From positions 20,087-84,086 of the forward strand of contig NZ_CANNGO010000015.1 of the NCBI RefSeq assembly GCF_947504215.1: DNA of 64,000 nt. The letters are read 5' to 3'. The translations under genes were made by a program, and so were the position numbers. Below, one piece after another: positions 1 to 8,720 of this stretch. The first letter of the stretch is position 1. Each line of letters starts with the position of its first letter. This DNA comes from an uncultured Ruegeria sp. Lineage in GTDB: Bacteria > Pseudomonadota > Alphaproteobacteria > Rhodobacterales > Rhodobacteraceae. The notes below the pieces were generated by a model that was given only the letters and a program-made list of their open reading frames with translations, was not told the DNA's origin and did not search any database.

Positions 1-237
1 GCTCACATACACCCCAAACCCGACAATGGCAGCATGCATGTACAACTGCCCAAAGCTGACGCACTGGAAGTGGTCAAAAAAGGCTGGGGTGAACATCACA
101 CTCTGGTCGATCTGGGTCGCCGTCCTGTCGGGTTGGTCATGGTCTATTCGCCACGTGACGAGGTCGAATTGGCCATCATCAAGTCCATACTTGGCCGGTC
201 CTACGAATACGGCACCGGCAAAGAAACCGCAGCGTAG
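1..237 (+). CDS. DUF5519/luciferase-domain-like protein, 3' end only
   Basis: The frame is open from the first base of the window and ends at 237, so this is the last 78 residues of a longer protein and its start lies upstream. The visible part contains the pattern GWGEHH, then LVMVYSPRDEVELA and a short C-terminal helix. I associate this arrangement with the small DUF5519 ('luciferase family protein') domain. That family has no firmly assigned biochemical role, and the name does not imply light emission. The next gene begins 30 bases downstream on the same strand with its own ribosome binding site, so the two could be co-transcribed. The family assignment is from memory of the motif and is moderate; that this is a real C-terminal coding end is fairly secure. 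Confidence 0.6.
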   Translation, partial: AHIHPKPDNGSMHVQLPKADALEVVKKGWGEHHTLVDLGRRPVGLVMVYSPRDEVELAIIKSILGRSYEYGTGKETAA

Positions 238-266
238 CCCCCCCAACCCATCGAAAGGAGACTCCA

Positions 267-1345
267 ATGAAGCACGTGCTCATGAGTGCTGTTGCGGGAT
301 TGCTTTTCGCAAGCTCTGCGCTTGCAACAGAAATCGAAACTAAGTCGCTCGAAGAGCTTTATGCGGAAGCCGTAGCCGAGGGTGGCGAGCTTGTCATCCG
401 AGCAGGTGGCGATAAAGACGATCAAGCCGATTATTATCTGGACATGTTCAAAGAACGCTTTCCAGAAATCAAAGTCACACACAGCGTTGATCTGAGCTTT
501 TATCATGCGTCCGCTATGACAATGCGCGGGAAGACGCCAGCAAGGCGAACGTGCCGGATATCATTCAGTTTCAAACCCTTCACGACTACGACTACTATGC
601 CGAGCGCGGGTTGCTGGAGCGATACAAGCCCAAGAACTGGGAGCAGGTCTACCCAGATTATAAAGACCCTCACGGGCGTTGGATCGGCCTGTTCGGCGTG
701 GCTTTCACCAATGTGTTCAATTCCGACCTCATCAATGAAGCTGATGCTCCGCGCGATGCGCTGGACTATCTGGACCCGGCGTTGAAGGGCAAAGCCATCC
801 TGACCTACCCGCACACCGATGACGCCGTACTGTATCAGTTCTGGAATCTGAAAGAGAAATACGGTTGGGAGTATCTGGAAAAACTCGTCGCGACAGAGCC
901 GGTCTGGGCCCGTGGCACGTCAATGCCATATGTTGCGATTGACAACGGATGGTATGGCGCAAGCTTCACGACTTCTTGGGCATTTGTGCCATTTGAAGGC
1001 AGCGATACACGGCTCGTTTTGCCTGAAGAAGACTACTTCCTGACCTGGTTTCAGACTGCAGCCATCCCGACCGATGCCAAGAACAAGGCGGCAGCCAAGC
1101 TCTACCTGAACTGGATGCTCTCTGAGGAATTCCAGGGTAAGCGGCTGCAATTCCCGGTGCGCATGGATGTTGAATCGCCCGATGGCTACAAATCTCACCT
1201 GCACTACAACACCTCTCCTGCAGACTTCCACCGGTTCATGCTGAAACGCGATCAGGTCGAGCGTTTCCGCCTGCAGATCGAACAGCTCGTCGGCCCGGCT
1301 GAAGGTCCAGCCCCTCTAGAACTGGACTACAGCGTCAAACCGTAA
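267..1345 (+). pseudogene. ABC transporter substrate-binding protein, frameshifted
   Basis: The gene starts at ATG 267 behind a GAAAGGAG site. It opens with a secretion signal (about residues 1-21, ending SALA) and a mature start typical of periplasmic binding proteins for iron, thiamine or small organics (SBP family 1/6). The reading frame is lost near 505-515. Upstream of that point the protein runs in frame with 267; downstream it continues in another frame to the stop at 1345, with strong binding-protein features such as the APTDAKNKAAAKLYLNWM-like C-terminal region (IPTDAKNKAAAKLYLNW). Restoring one base between GTC and CGC at about 510 rejoins both halves into a protein of about 359 residues. 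No permease or ATPase gene lies beside it, so it is an orphan binding protein. It is either a recent pseudogene or an assembly error; the sequence alone cannot say which. Confidence 0.75.
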
Positions 1346-1355
1346 CCCCGCTTAC

Positions 1356-1393
1356 GGCTTCGCGTTGCGACTAAAACGCGGCAACGCGAAGCC
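1356..1393. terminator. Perfect 13-bp stem hairpin after the binding-protein gene
   Basis: Bases 1356-1368 (GGCTTCGCGTTGC) are exactly complementary to 1381-1393 (GCAACGCGAAGCC), with a 12-base loop. The hairpin lies 10 bases after the stop of the binding-protein gene and 22 bases before the SDR start. There is no following T run, so it is either a rho-assisted terminator, an mRNA 3'-end stabiliser or a processing site. It separates the two genes and argues against simple co-transcription. Confidence 0.55.
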
Positions 1394-1415
1394 CTTCAAT
1401 ATCGGAGATATACCC

Positions 1416-2018
1416 ATGAAAATCCTTATCGTAGGCGCAACCGGCCTCATCGGCGGCGCAGTCGCAAATGCTCTGTCCGCAAACCATGAAATCATCAGCG
1501 CCGGATACAGCGACGGTGATATGAAGGTTGATCTCGGTTCCAAAGCCTCCATCGAGGCGATGTTCCAGGCCGTCGGCACCGTTGACGCCGTGATCAGCAC
1601 CGCCGGGCTTGCCGGTTTTGCGCCCTTCAACGAGCTGGACGACGCGGCTTACGACCTTGCGCTTGGCAACAAGCTGATGGGCCAAATCAACCTTGTCCGC
1701 GTTGGACAGAGACATATCAGCGATGGTGGATCGTTCACGCTCACTGCTGGTACACTGTCACGAGAACCGATGCCGGGCTCGGTGGTGATCAGCATCGCCA
1801 ACGGCGCACTGGAATCCTTTGCCAAGGCAGCAGCACTCGAACTTGACCGCGACCTACGGGTAAACACCGTTAGCCCCGTCTTCGTCAAGGAAACGATGGA
1901 GATGATGGACATGGATTCAAGCACGGGCTTGTCGGCGGCAGACACTGCAAAGGCTTACGTCTCTGCCATCGAAGGCGGTATGAACGGCGAAACGTTGGAT
2001 GCGCCTGATTACGCATAA
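1416..2018 (+). CDS. Atypical short-chain dehydrogenase/reductase (Lin1944-like)
   Basis: A 200-residue Rossmann-fold protein. The start is ATG 1416, which has GGAGA at 1404 in front; an in-frame upstream ATG at 1365 lies in the hairpin region and lacks a site. The N-terminus MKILIVGATGLIGGA carries the NAD(P)-binding glycine motif. In classical SDRs a Tyr-x-x-x-Lys pair follows the catalytic Ser. Here the aligned stretch reads ISIANGAL, so both Tyr and Lys are absent. This is what I recall for the Lin1944-like SDR subgroup, whose members keep the nucleotide fold but lack the usual active site. The substrate is unknown and catalysis by the normal SDR mechanism is unlikely. About 600 bases of non-coding DNA follow. 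Confidence 0.75.
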   Translation: MKILIVGATGLIGGAVANALSANHEIISAGYSDGDMKVDLGSKASIEAMFQAVGTVDAVISTAGLAGFAPFNELDDAAYDLALGNKLMGQINLVRVGQRHISDGGSFTLTAGTLSREPMPGSVVISIANGALESFAKAAALELDRDLRVNTVSPVFVKETMEMMDMDSSTGLSAADTAKAYVSAIEGGMNGETLDAPDYA

Positions 2019-2573
2019 CGCTATGAGCTAAGCAAACTTCCTTGGAAAACAAACCTGCCGTTCGGACCGCGCGGCCGAGTGGCAGAATTGTCCCGTGAAA
2101 CAGCCATTCGTAATCATCCCACTGAATGGCTCTTACTCAACCAGAGATCGCTTCACATAAAACCGTTTCAGCGATGTTTGTGTTCGGTTATGGCAGTACC
2201 AAACTTCCATGGGTTGCAAGAAACCGGGCGCTAGAATCTTCTACTCGCGCCTAGGTTAGCATCGAGTTTTGGTTCCTGTCGCTCCTCGTCACAATCGCTT
2301 TTTTACTTAGATGTCGTCAGATCCTCTGAGGGGAGTTGCTCCATACGATTGGGTATCTCGTCGACACCCAAGACCCACCGTGATCTGGCCAAATCTCCTC
2401 AGGAAAGCTACTCGATCAAACGATGTAAGGGACGCGGTCAGGTGGATTACACACGGATGCCGTTGATCAATTTACACCTGGAGTAAGACTTCTTGATCTC
2501 GTTAGACTTATAAATATCAAGTACTTATGTGGAAATCGAGCCTGTTAGTCCATCTGTATAAGCATTGTTCACA
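2019..2573. other. Non-coding gap, no gene recognised
   Basis: About 550 bases between the SDR and the GntR-type regulator. All frames on both strands are broken into short pieces. I saw no tRNA-like cloverleaf, no transposase motif and no long repeat. The last 100 bases before the regulator are AT-rich and probably hold its promoter. Confidence 0.5.
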
Positions 2574-2605
2574 AAACATCTGGACAAATAAAACATCAGA
2601 TGTTT
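2574..2605. promoter_or_regulatory. Inverted repeat upstream of GntR-type regulator, candidate operator
   Basis: AAACATCTG (2574-2582) and CAGATGTTT (2597-2605) form perfect 9-base arms around a 14-base spacer. The right arm ends 11 bases before the regulator start at 2617. An autoregulatory operator of the GntR protein is the simplest reading; a short hairpin in the 5' leader is the alternative. No identical copy was noticed in front of the sugar transporter genes. Confidence 0.45.
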
Positions 2606-2616
2606 AGTATCTCCTC

Positions 2617-3384
2617 ATGAGTGAGCTTCTGTACTATGATCTGAAAGATTCCGCGGGTGTGGCGCCCGGTCTTGCTACGCAGGTGTGTCGTGAGCTTGGG
2701 CGGCGTATCGTAGCCGGGCATTTCCCGGAAGGCAGTTTGATCGATGACGAAAATAAACTTTGCACCCGTTTCGGGGTCAGTAAATCTGTTGTCCGTGAGG
2801 CAATCAAGTTGCTGGTTGGTAAGGGTCTGCTGGAAGTACGCCGCGGCAGTGGAACACGTGTGCGGCGGCGCGCAAGTTGGAACCTTCTGGATGATGATGT
2901 GCTGGCTTGGCATCAGGGCATCGAGCCGAAGCCCGAGTTCCTGCGTCAGCTGATGGATGTCAGGCAAATGGTGGAGCCCAATGCTGCCGGCTGGGCGGCT
3001 AAAACGGCAACGCCAGAGCAGATCGAAGACATTCGCAATGCACAGCACGACATGGAGCAGGCGGCCTCGATCCAGGACTTTGTAGTTGCGGATGCGCTGT
3101 TTCACCGCTCTGTCCTGCGCGCCGCGAATAACGAAGTACTTATCGCTCTGGAGGGTGTGATCTTTTCGGCCCTCCTGAGTTCAATCAAAGTCACAAACAG
3201 CGATCCGCGCGAAAACAAGCGATCATTGCCTCTGCATCGGCAGGTTCTGAAGGCTATCGAAGCTCACGATAGTGAAGGGGCCTCATCGGCGATGCGGGAG
3301 CATTTGGCCGACACTTATGAGCGACTAGCCGGGGCATTGCCGGATTTCAATGCAAAACGCGGAGCGAAACTACAAGGGGAATGA
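2617..3384 (+). CDS. GntR/FadR-family transcriptional regulator (FCD domain)
   Basis: A 255-residue DNA-binding regulator. Residues of about 20-85 form the winged helix-turn-helix of GntR proteins (LCTRFGVSKSVVREAIKLL followed by the beta-wing VRRGSGTRV). Residues of about 105-235 look like the all-helical FCD ligand-binding domain, with Arg, Asp and His residues suited to metal and carboxylate binding (LMDVRQMVEP, DALFHRSVLRAANN). FCD regulators usually respond to sugar acids or other carboxylates. This one lies directly upstream of a complete sugar import and oxidation operon, so local repressor of that operon is the best inference. A 9-base inverted repeat sits just before its start. The ribosome binding site is poor (CTCCTC precedes ATG 2617), so the start is only likely. 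Confidence 0.88.
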   Translation: MSELLYYDLKDSAGVAPGLATQVCRELGRRIVAGHFPEGSLIDDENKLCTRFGVSKSVVREAIKLLVGKGLLEVRRGSGTRVRRRASWNLLDDDVLAWHQGIEPKPEFLRQLMDVRQMVEPNAAGWAAKTATPEQIEDIRNAQHDMEQAASIQDFVVADALFHRSVLRAANNEVLIALEGVIFSALLSSIKVTNSDPRENKRSLPLHRQVLKAIEAHDSEGASSAMREHLADTYERLAGALPDFNAKRGAKLQGE

Positions 3385-3406
3385 GATGTCCACTGCCCGG
3401 AAAGGT

Positions 3407-3460
3407 GGCTGGGCTAGTGGTGACGACACGAGACATGCTTCTACCCAGCCTCATGTCGTC
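3407..3460 (+). promoter_or_regulatory. Interlocked stems in the leader of the sugar operon (possible RNA pseudoknot)
   Basis: GGCTGGGCTAG (3407-3417) pairs with CTACCCAGCC (3441-3450), leaving one bulged C. Within its loop, GACGACA (3422-3428) is exactly complementary to TGTCGTC (3454-3460) lying outside the stem. The two helices interlock as in an H-type pseudoknot, with connecting loops of 4, 12 and 3 bases. They could also be alternative folds or overlapping operator half-sites. The element sits about 75 bases before the binding-protein start. Confidence 0.4.
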
Positions 3461-3535
3461 AGGTTGGCCCGATAACACGGGAGAACTCCACCAGATAATC
3501 CGGCGCAATGCGCCAGAAACATCGACGAGGAGGAT

Positions 3536-4600
3536 ATGATGTTTTCAAAGCTTTCGAAAGGCCTGCTGGCTGGAACTGTCGCGGCGTCTGCGTTGCTGGC
3601 AGCTGGAACGGTATCGGCGGAGGATATGGTTGCTCTGTTGCTGCCCGAAAACGTGAATCCGCGTTGGGAACAACAAGATGCAGCAGCGTTTGTGCGCACC
3701 ATGGGCGAGATTGCACCCGACGTGAAAGTTGAGGTGTTCAATGCTAATAACGATACAGCCACCCAGCAACGCCAAGCCGAACAGGCACTGACTCAGGGCG
3801 CAAAAGTTCTTGTTGTCATTCCTATTGATGGGGAAAGCTCGGCAATCATTGCCGATACGGCGGCTGAAGAAGGTATCCCAACAATCGCCTATGACCGGAT
3901 GATCAACTCACCCAACACCACGTTCTGGGTGCAGGCCGATCTAGAAGGCATGGGATTTGATCAGGCGACCCACGTGATTGAGAACACCAAGGATGGCGAC
4001 ACTCTGGTCTTGCTCAAAGGATCGCCGACTGATCCGAATGCGGCAGTCATCCACAATGGTCAGCTTCGTGCACTCACGCCTTTGTTTGAAAGCGGCGCAC
4101 GCGTCATGGGTTATGAGAACTGGACACAGGGCTGGGACCCCGCCATTGCACGTCGTTCGATGGATCAGGCGCTGACTCAACTGGATAACAACGTTCAGGG
4201 TGTTGTGTCTTCCAACGATGGGAACGCCGGTGCCGCGATCGCAGCGATGGAAGAGCAAGGGATGGCGGGAACCGTCCCCGTCTCTGGCTTGGACTGCACG
4301 GTGCAAGCACAACAGTTGATGCTTCTTGGCAAGCAGACCCAGTGTGGATGGCGTCCGCTGGAAGACATGGCCGCCGCCGCAGCGCAGGTCACAGTGCGTT
4401 TGGTTAATGGAGAGGACTTCTCGGATCTTGCGCCACAAACCGTCACTAACGGTGTCGGAGCAGAAGTGGCCTATGTGCCGGTGGGTTCGTACTCGGCCAT
4501 CGGGGCAGACGGGGTTGACTATGTGATCGAAAACGATGCCTCGATCACTAAAGACATGGTCTGCCAGGGCGAAGCCGCCTCAACCGACTTCTGCAAGTAA
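3536..4600 (+). CDS. Sugar ABC transporter substrate-binding protein (XylF-like)
   Basis: A 354-residue periplasmic binding protein. The start is ATG 3536 (a second ATG follows at 3539) with GAGGAGG in front. Residues 1-28 form a signal peptide ending VSA. The mature part is a type-1 periplasmic binding fold (DUF/peripla_BP_4 class): KVEVFNANNDTATQQRQAEQAL resembles xylose and ribose binders (NANNDTATQ), then VLVVIPIDG, IPTIAYDRMI, VSSNDGNAGAAIAAM and VSGLDC. These match the D-xylose-binding XylF branch best. It captures a sugar in the periplasm for the ATPase and permease encoded immediately downstream. The exact ligand cannot be read from sequence; an aldose oxidised by the downstream enzymes is the inference. 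Expression is probably controlled by the GntR-type gene upstream. Confidence 0.88.
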   Translation: MMFSKLSKGLLAGTVAASALLAAGTVSAEDMVALLLPENVNPRWEQQDAAAFVRTMGEIAPDVKVEVFNANNDTATQQRQAEQALTQGAKVLVVIPIDGESSAIIADTAAEEGIPTIAYDRMINSPNTTFWVQADLEGMGFDQATHVIENTKDGDTLVLLKGSPTDPNAAVIHNGQLRALTPLFESGARVMGYENWTQGWDPAIARRSMDQALTQLDNNVQGVVSSNDGNAGAAIAAMEEQGMAGTVPVSGLDCTVQAQQLMLLGKQTQCGWRPLEDMAAAAAQVTVRLVNGEDFSDLAPQTVTNGVGAEVAYVPVGSYSAIGADGVDYVIENDASITKDMVCQGEAASTDFCK

Positions 4601-4612
4601 CAAGGTCAAGTT

Positions 4613-5428
4613 ATGACGTCTGAAGACAAAATGGTGGGGCAAGCTGCCCCACCAGCGCACCTTGCTGTGCGTGGAATCCAAAAATGGTTTGGCGGCGTGC
4701 ACGCCCTACGCGGCGTTGATTTTGAGGTCGCGCGTGGCGAGGTGATGGCCCTTGTAGGCGACAACGGCGCAGGCAAATCCACACTGATGAAAGTGCTTGC
4801 CGGGGCACATCTTGCGGACGACGGCACGTTTTTGCTCGACGGTAAGCCTGTCGAAGTGACTTCACCCAATGATGCAACCGAGCTGGGTATTCAGATTGTC
4901 TATCAGGACCTTGCTTTGTGCGAAAATCTGGACGTTGCGGCCAATCTGTCCTTAGGGGCGGAATCTGTGAAACCCGGCTGGGGGTTCCTTCCACGCCTTC
5001 TGCGCCCGCTGGACGATCTGGAAATGGAAGTAAAAGCTAAGAAGGCCATCGACCGGCTTGAAGTGCGCACTTTGCAATCGGTTCGGGCCAAGGTGGGCGG
5101 CCTGTCCGGCGGTCAACGTCAGGCCATTGCCATTGCGCGCGCCGTGGGCGCCGAAAGCTCGGTGGTCATGCTGGATGAACCCACCGCCGCACTGGGCGTT
5201 GCGCAGACTCGTCAGGTGCTGGAGGTGGTAAAGCGGCTGCGCGAGACGAACCACGCCGTCGTCTACATCTCGCACAACATGCGCGACATATTTGAGGTCT
5301 CGGACCGGATCACGGTTCTGCGCCACGGCACCAATGTTGCCACCTACACAACCTCGGAAACGAACCCGGATGAAATTGTGGTCGCTATGACTCGCGGCTT
5401 GGACACGGAGAACGGGAATGCAGCCTGA
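4613..5428 (+). CDS. Sugar ABC transporter ATP-binding protein
   Basis: A 271-residue ATPase with one nucleotide-binding domain. Walker A is GDNGAGKS (residues 49-56), the Q-loop glutamine is Q98, the ABC signature is LSGGQRQ (164-170), Walker B is VVMLDEP (184-190) and the switch histidine is about H221. Most XylG/RbsA-type sugar ATPases are about 500 residues with two fused domains. This one is half that size, like the FrcA subgroup, and presumably works as a homodimer. It starts 12 bases after the binding-protein stop and overlaps the permease gene by 11 bases, so the three are translationally coupled. It energises sugar import. Confidence 0.92.
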   Translation: MTSEDKMVGQAAPPAHLAVRGIQKWFGGVHALRGVDFEVARGEVMALVGDNGAGKSTLMKVLAGAHLADDGTFLLDGKPVEVTSPNDATELGIQIVYQDLALCENLDVAANLSLGAESVKPGWGFLPRLLRPLDDLEMEVKAKKAIDRLEVRTLQSVRAKVGGLSGGQRQAIAIARAVGAESSVVMLDEPTAALGVAQTRQVLEVVKRLRETNHAVVYISHNMRDIFEVSDRITVLRHGTNVATYTTSETNPDEIVVAMTRGLDTENGNAA

Positions 5429-6638
5429 GGCGAAGATGACGTTCCTCGATCGTTTCAGCGCCCTACGCGAGACGCAGTTCGGGGCCTTTGTTCCCGTCCT
5501 CCTCGCGCTGGCCGCAATCTGGGGGTATTTTGGGCTCGTATTGCCTCTCATTGATCTGATGAGCGGGGAAGCAGACAGTTTTCGCGCGATCTTTCTAAGC
5601 CCGCGCAATATCTACAACCTGTTTATGCAATCTGCGGTGATTGCCACGTTAGCGGTTGGGATAACAATCGTATTGCTGCTGGGTGACATAGACCTGTCTG
5701 CAGCCGCGACCGCAGGTGTTTGTGCCGCGCTATTGGGCGTGCTGGTGCTGAGCGGCGTGCCCGGTTGGCTGGCCTGCATCATTGTGATTTTCGTGGGCAT
5801 CATCATGGGGGCTGCGCAAGGTTTGTTGGTTGCCTATGTCGGCATCCCCTCATTCGTTGTCACGCTGGCCGGACTTTTGGGGTACCAAGGCTTGATGCAA
5901 AAGATTCTGCCGACGGGAAACCTGAACGTCGGTGATCCCTTCGTGCGCGGAATAGCTCGGGTTCTTATCCCGGACCTTTGGGGAATTGTTCTGGGGTTGG
6001 CAGTTGTCGGCCTGTTCGCATACGCCAACCTGCGCAAGCAAAGCCTGCGCAAGGCGCTTGGCTTGGAACAGGACAGTGCATTCGCTCTTTGGGGGCAGGT
6101 CGTCGCGTTTTCTGTCATTGTCGTGGCCGTCGTGCTGACGCTTAACGCTTATCGGTCTCTGCCTTTGTTGCTGGTGCTGCTTATCGCAATCACTGCACTG
6201 TTGGGGTGGATCACAACCAGCACACCGTATGGTCGATCACTGTTTGCTGTTGGCGGCAATGCTGAAAGCGCACGCCGCGTGGGAATGAAGGTCAAACGTA
6301 TTCGGGTCTCGGCCTTCGCAATTGTTGGTCTCATGGCCGCCATAGGTGGAATATTCGGAGCGTCCCGCTACGGATCGGTATCTTATACGGCCTTCGCCGG
6401 TGGCTCGTTGCTGCTTGAGGCGATCGGCGCGGCAGTGATCGGCGGCACCTCTCTCTTTGGCGGTCGCGGGTCGGTCTGGAATGCAATCCTCGGCGCTTTG
6501 GTCATCGGATCGCTCGGAAACGGGCTGGACCTGACCGGGGCGAGCGCGGCGGATAAGCTGATGGTGTCGGGTGCAATCCTACTTTTGGCCGTCGCGATTG
6601 ATGCCTTGTCGCGCCCGGGCAACGGAAGTGGCAGGTAG
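5418..6638 (+). CDS. Sugar ABC transporter permease (XylH-like)
   Basis: A 406-residue inner-membrane permease of the BPD_transp_2 / RbsC-XylH family. It has about ten hydrophobic segments, and the conserved core GITIVLLLGDIDLSAAA and VTLAGLLGYQG recalls the GGIDLSVG and TLGT patterns of the family. The family's cytoplasmic loop, which docks on the ATPase, appears as AVGGNAESARRVGMKVKRI. Two starts are possible: ATG 5418 (GGAG seven bases upstream) or ATG 5436 (GAGG five bases upstream, giving 400 residues). Length is near that of XylH (about 390). It overlaps the ATPase gene and is followed nine bases later by the small subunit of an oxidoreductase. Import and oxidation therefore appear to share one transcript. 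Confidence 0.9.
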   Translation: MQPEAKMTFLDRFSALRETQFGAFVPVLLALAAIWGYFGLVLPLIDLMSGEADSFRAIFLSPRNIYNLFMQSAVIATLAVGITIVLLLGDIDLSAAATAGVCAALLGVLVLSGVPGWLACIIVIFVGIIMGAAQGLLVAYVGIPSFVVTLAGLLGYQGLMQKILPTGNLNVGDPFVRGIARVLIPDLWGIVLGLAVVGLFAYANLRKQSLRKALGLEQDSAFALWGQVVAFSVIVVAVVLTLNAYRSLPLLLVLLIAITALLGWITTSTPYGRSLFAVGGNAESARRVGMKVKRIRVSAFAIVGLMAAIGGIFGASRYGSVSYTAFAGGSLLLEAIGAAVIGGTSLFGGRGSVWNAILGALVIGSLGNGLDLTGASAADKLMVSGAILLLAVAIDALSRPGNGSGR

Positions 6639-6647
6639 GAGGCGGCG

Positions 6648-7100
6648 ATGACAGAGCATAGAAGTAACACTCCACAGTCGCCGCTCCATGAGATCCTCGA
6701 TGTCCTAATTCCAGCAAATCGCGATCGACGCATCCCGGCGGCGGGTGAACTGGGTGTAGCGGCATTTGTTACAGAGGCGGCTGCGCGCAATCCCGCTCTC
6801 AACAGCGCGCTCGTCACCTTGTTATCCCGCGCCGGCGAACTGGCGGACGGTATTACTCCCCATACCGTCCGCCAGCTGGAATCCGAATTGCCTGATGCGT
6901 TCAGATTGCTGCTCAGGGAAACCTACAAAGGCTATTACAGCCGCCCTGACATGCGCGCCAAGGTCGGGGTTGGTTCGCATCCTGCGCATCCAGCCGGGTA
7001 CGAGGTTCCCAGTGAATCGCCTGCTCTTTTGAATGAACTGACTGCACCTGTGCGCGCCCGCGGGCCGGTTTTTCGTGACCCTACCGGAGATCAGAAATGA
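6648..7100 (+). CDS. Gluconate 2-dehydrogenase subunit 3-like protein
   Basis: A 150-residue protein resembling the small subunit of membrane or periplasmic gluconate and sorbitol dehydrogenases (Gluconate_2-dh3 family). The visible signature is the N-terminal LIPANRDRRIPAAGELGVAAFV and the C-terminal GYYSRPDMRAKVG followed by HPAGYEVP. Unlike many family members it has no Tat or Sec signal at its N-terminus, so the complex may be cytoplasmic. It overlaps the next gene, the GMC oxidoreductase catalytic subunit, by four bases (ATGA), the usual arrangement for this enzyme pair. The small subunit is thought to assist folding, export or electron transfer of the flavoprotein. The family call is firm; the precise partner role is inferred. 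Confidence 0.8.
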   Translation: MTEHRSNTPQSPLHEILDVLIPANRDRRIPAAGELGVAAFVTEAAARNPALNSALVTLLSRAGELADGITPHTVRQLESELPDAFRLLLRETYKGYYSRPDMRAKVGVGSHPAHPAGYEVPSESPALLNELTAPVRARGPVFRDPTGDQK

Positions 7101-8713
7101 ACCACGATCCTGTTGATGTTCTGATCATTGGTGCAGGGGCATCGGGCGCTGCGATCGCTTGGTCGTTGTTGGAAACAAGGATGCGCATCTTGTGCCTGGA
7201 ACAGGGTGACCATCTGCCGGATATAGATTTCCCGTCGCGTCGAGAGGATTATGAGCTTGCACGATATGCTGAGTTTTCTTGCGACCCGAACGTGCGAGGT
7301 CTTCGGCAAGACTACCCGATCAACGCGGACGATAGCTGCATCACGCCGGTCAATTGGAATGGCGTGGGTGGGTCGACAATCAACTTTCTGGGCCACTGGC
7401 CGCGTATGCGACCGTCAGATTTTCGAACCAGGTCGCTGGATGGCGTGGGTGAGGACTGGCCGGTCGATTATCATGACTTAGTTCCGTTCTATGACATGAA
7501 CGACCGCAACACGGGCGTCTCTGGTTTGGGGGGCAATCCGGCCTACCCCAACTATACGCCGCCGCATCCACCCATTCCGATGGGCAAACTCGGGCAAACT
7601 CTGGCGCGTGGGTTCAATGAAAAGGGTTGGCATTGGTGGCCTTCAGATGTCGCGATCCTGAGTGAGCACGACGATGGTCGCCAAAAGTGCGTGAATGCTG
7701 GGACCTGCGATTTGGGTTGCGCAGCAGGAGCCAAGGGTGGAACCAATTTCACCTACTGGCCGATGCTTGAAAACGCAGGCGTAGAGTTGCGCACCAAAGC
7801 GCGTGTCCGTGAGATATTGGTGGACGAGGACAGCGGGTTCGCGACCGGCGTGCTCTACCATGGGGCCGACGGGCAAGTTCAGGAGCAGAAGGCAGAACTG
7901 GTCATTATGGCCTGCAACGGGGTTGGAACACCGCGCTTACTGCTGAATTCCAAATCCAAATTATTCCCAGAAGGTTTGGCGAACCGTTCCGGCAAGGTCG
8001 GTAAGAACTTGATGTTCCATCCACTTACCGGCGTTGCGGGCGTGTTTGATGAGCCAATGAAAGGACACGAAGGGCCGATGGCCTGTTCGATCCTTTCGCA
8101 AGAATTTTACGAGAGTGATCCCGGTCGCGGGTTTGTACGTGGCTATGGCCTGCATTCGGGGCGTTCAACCACGCCGATGACCTATGCGCTTGGTGGATAT
8201 GGCATCGACAATCCTATCCCTTGGGGCGCTGAACACCGCGAGATTATGGACAATGTCTATCCTTATCTGGCCGGTCTCACTGTGGTGACAGAAGATCTAC
8301 CGGAAGAGCATAATTGTGTGACCCTCGACCCAGATCTGACCGATAGTGATGGCATCCCGGCCCCCAAGATTACTTATCGCCTGGGTGAAAACACGCGGGC
8401 GATGCTGAAACACGGCGAGGCCCGCGCCGAAGAGGTTCTGTTGGCCGCCGGCGCCAAGCGTGTTCTGCCCAAGGGTGACAAGGTCTGGTGGCGGGCAGGG
8501 TGGCACCAGATGGGCACCTGCCGCATGGGCATCGACCCCGAAACGTCCGTTGTGAACGGGTGGGGGCGTAGCCATGACGTGAAGAACCTGTTCATCGTGG
8601 ATGGCTCGATTTTCGTTACGGCCGGGGCGGTAAATCCGACCTCCACGATTCAAGCGCTGGCGCTTTATGTCGGCGATCAGATCAAAACCAACATCGCAAC
8701 GCTGTTTGACTGA
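7097..8713 (+). CDS. GMC-family FAD oxidoreductase (sugar dehydrogenase type)
   Basis: A 538-residue flavoprotein. The N-terminal VDVLIIGAGASGAAIAW is the FAD-binding Rossmann motif (GAGASG at residues 12-17). NWNGVGGSTINFLGHWPRM is the GMC flavin-contacting region. The C-terminal GWHQMGTCRMG places the catalytic His at about 470, and AVNPTSTIQ places the partner Asn at about 513. With the subunit-3 gene overlapping its start, it fits the gluconate/sorbitol/glucose dehydrogenase group, which oxidises a sugar or sugar acid and passes electrons to a membrane acceptor. No haem c subunit gene is present here, so the electron acceptor is unknown. Likely substrate: the aldose brought in by the upstream transporter. 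Confidence 0.85.
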   Translation: MNHDPVDVLIIGAGASGAAIAWSLLETRMRILCLEQGDHLPDIDFPSRREDYELARYAEFSCDPNVRGLRQDYPINADDSCITPVNWNGVGGSTINFLGHWPRMRPSDFRTRSLDGVGEDWPVDYHDLVPFYDMNDRNTGVSGLGGNPAYPNYTPPHPPIPMGKLGQTLARGFNEKGWHWWPSDVAILSEHDDGRQKCVNAGTCDLGCAAGAKGGTNFTYWPMLENAGVELRTKARVREILVDEDSGFATGVLYHGADGQVQEQKAELVIMACNGVGTPRLLLNSKSKLFPEGLANRSGKVGKNLMFHPLTGVAGVFDEPMKGHEGPMACSILSQEFYESDPGRGFVRGYGLHSGRSTTPMTYALGGYGIDNPIPWGAEHREIMDNVYPYLAGLTVVTEDLPEEHNCVTLDPDLTDSDGIPAPKITYRLGENTRAMLKHGEARAEEVLLAAGAKRVLPKGDKVWWRAGWHQMGTCRMGIDPETSVVNGWGRSHDVKNLFIVDGSIFVTAGAVNPTSTIQALALYVGDQIKTNIATLFD

Positions 8714-8720
8714 GGTGGCC

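Noticed and set aside
2019..2573. tRNA-like or hidden gene in the gap before the GntR-type regulator
   Set aside because: No cloverleaf, CCA end or open frame with a domain was found.
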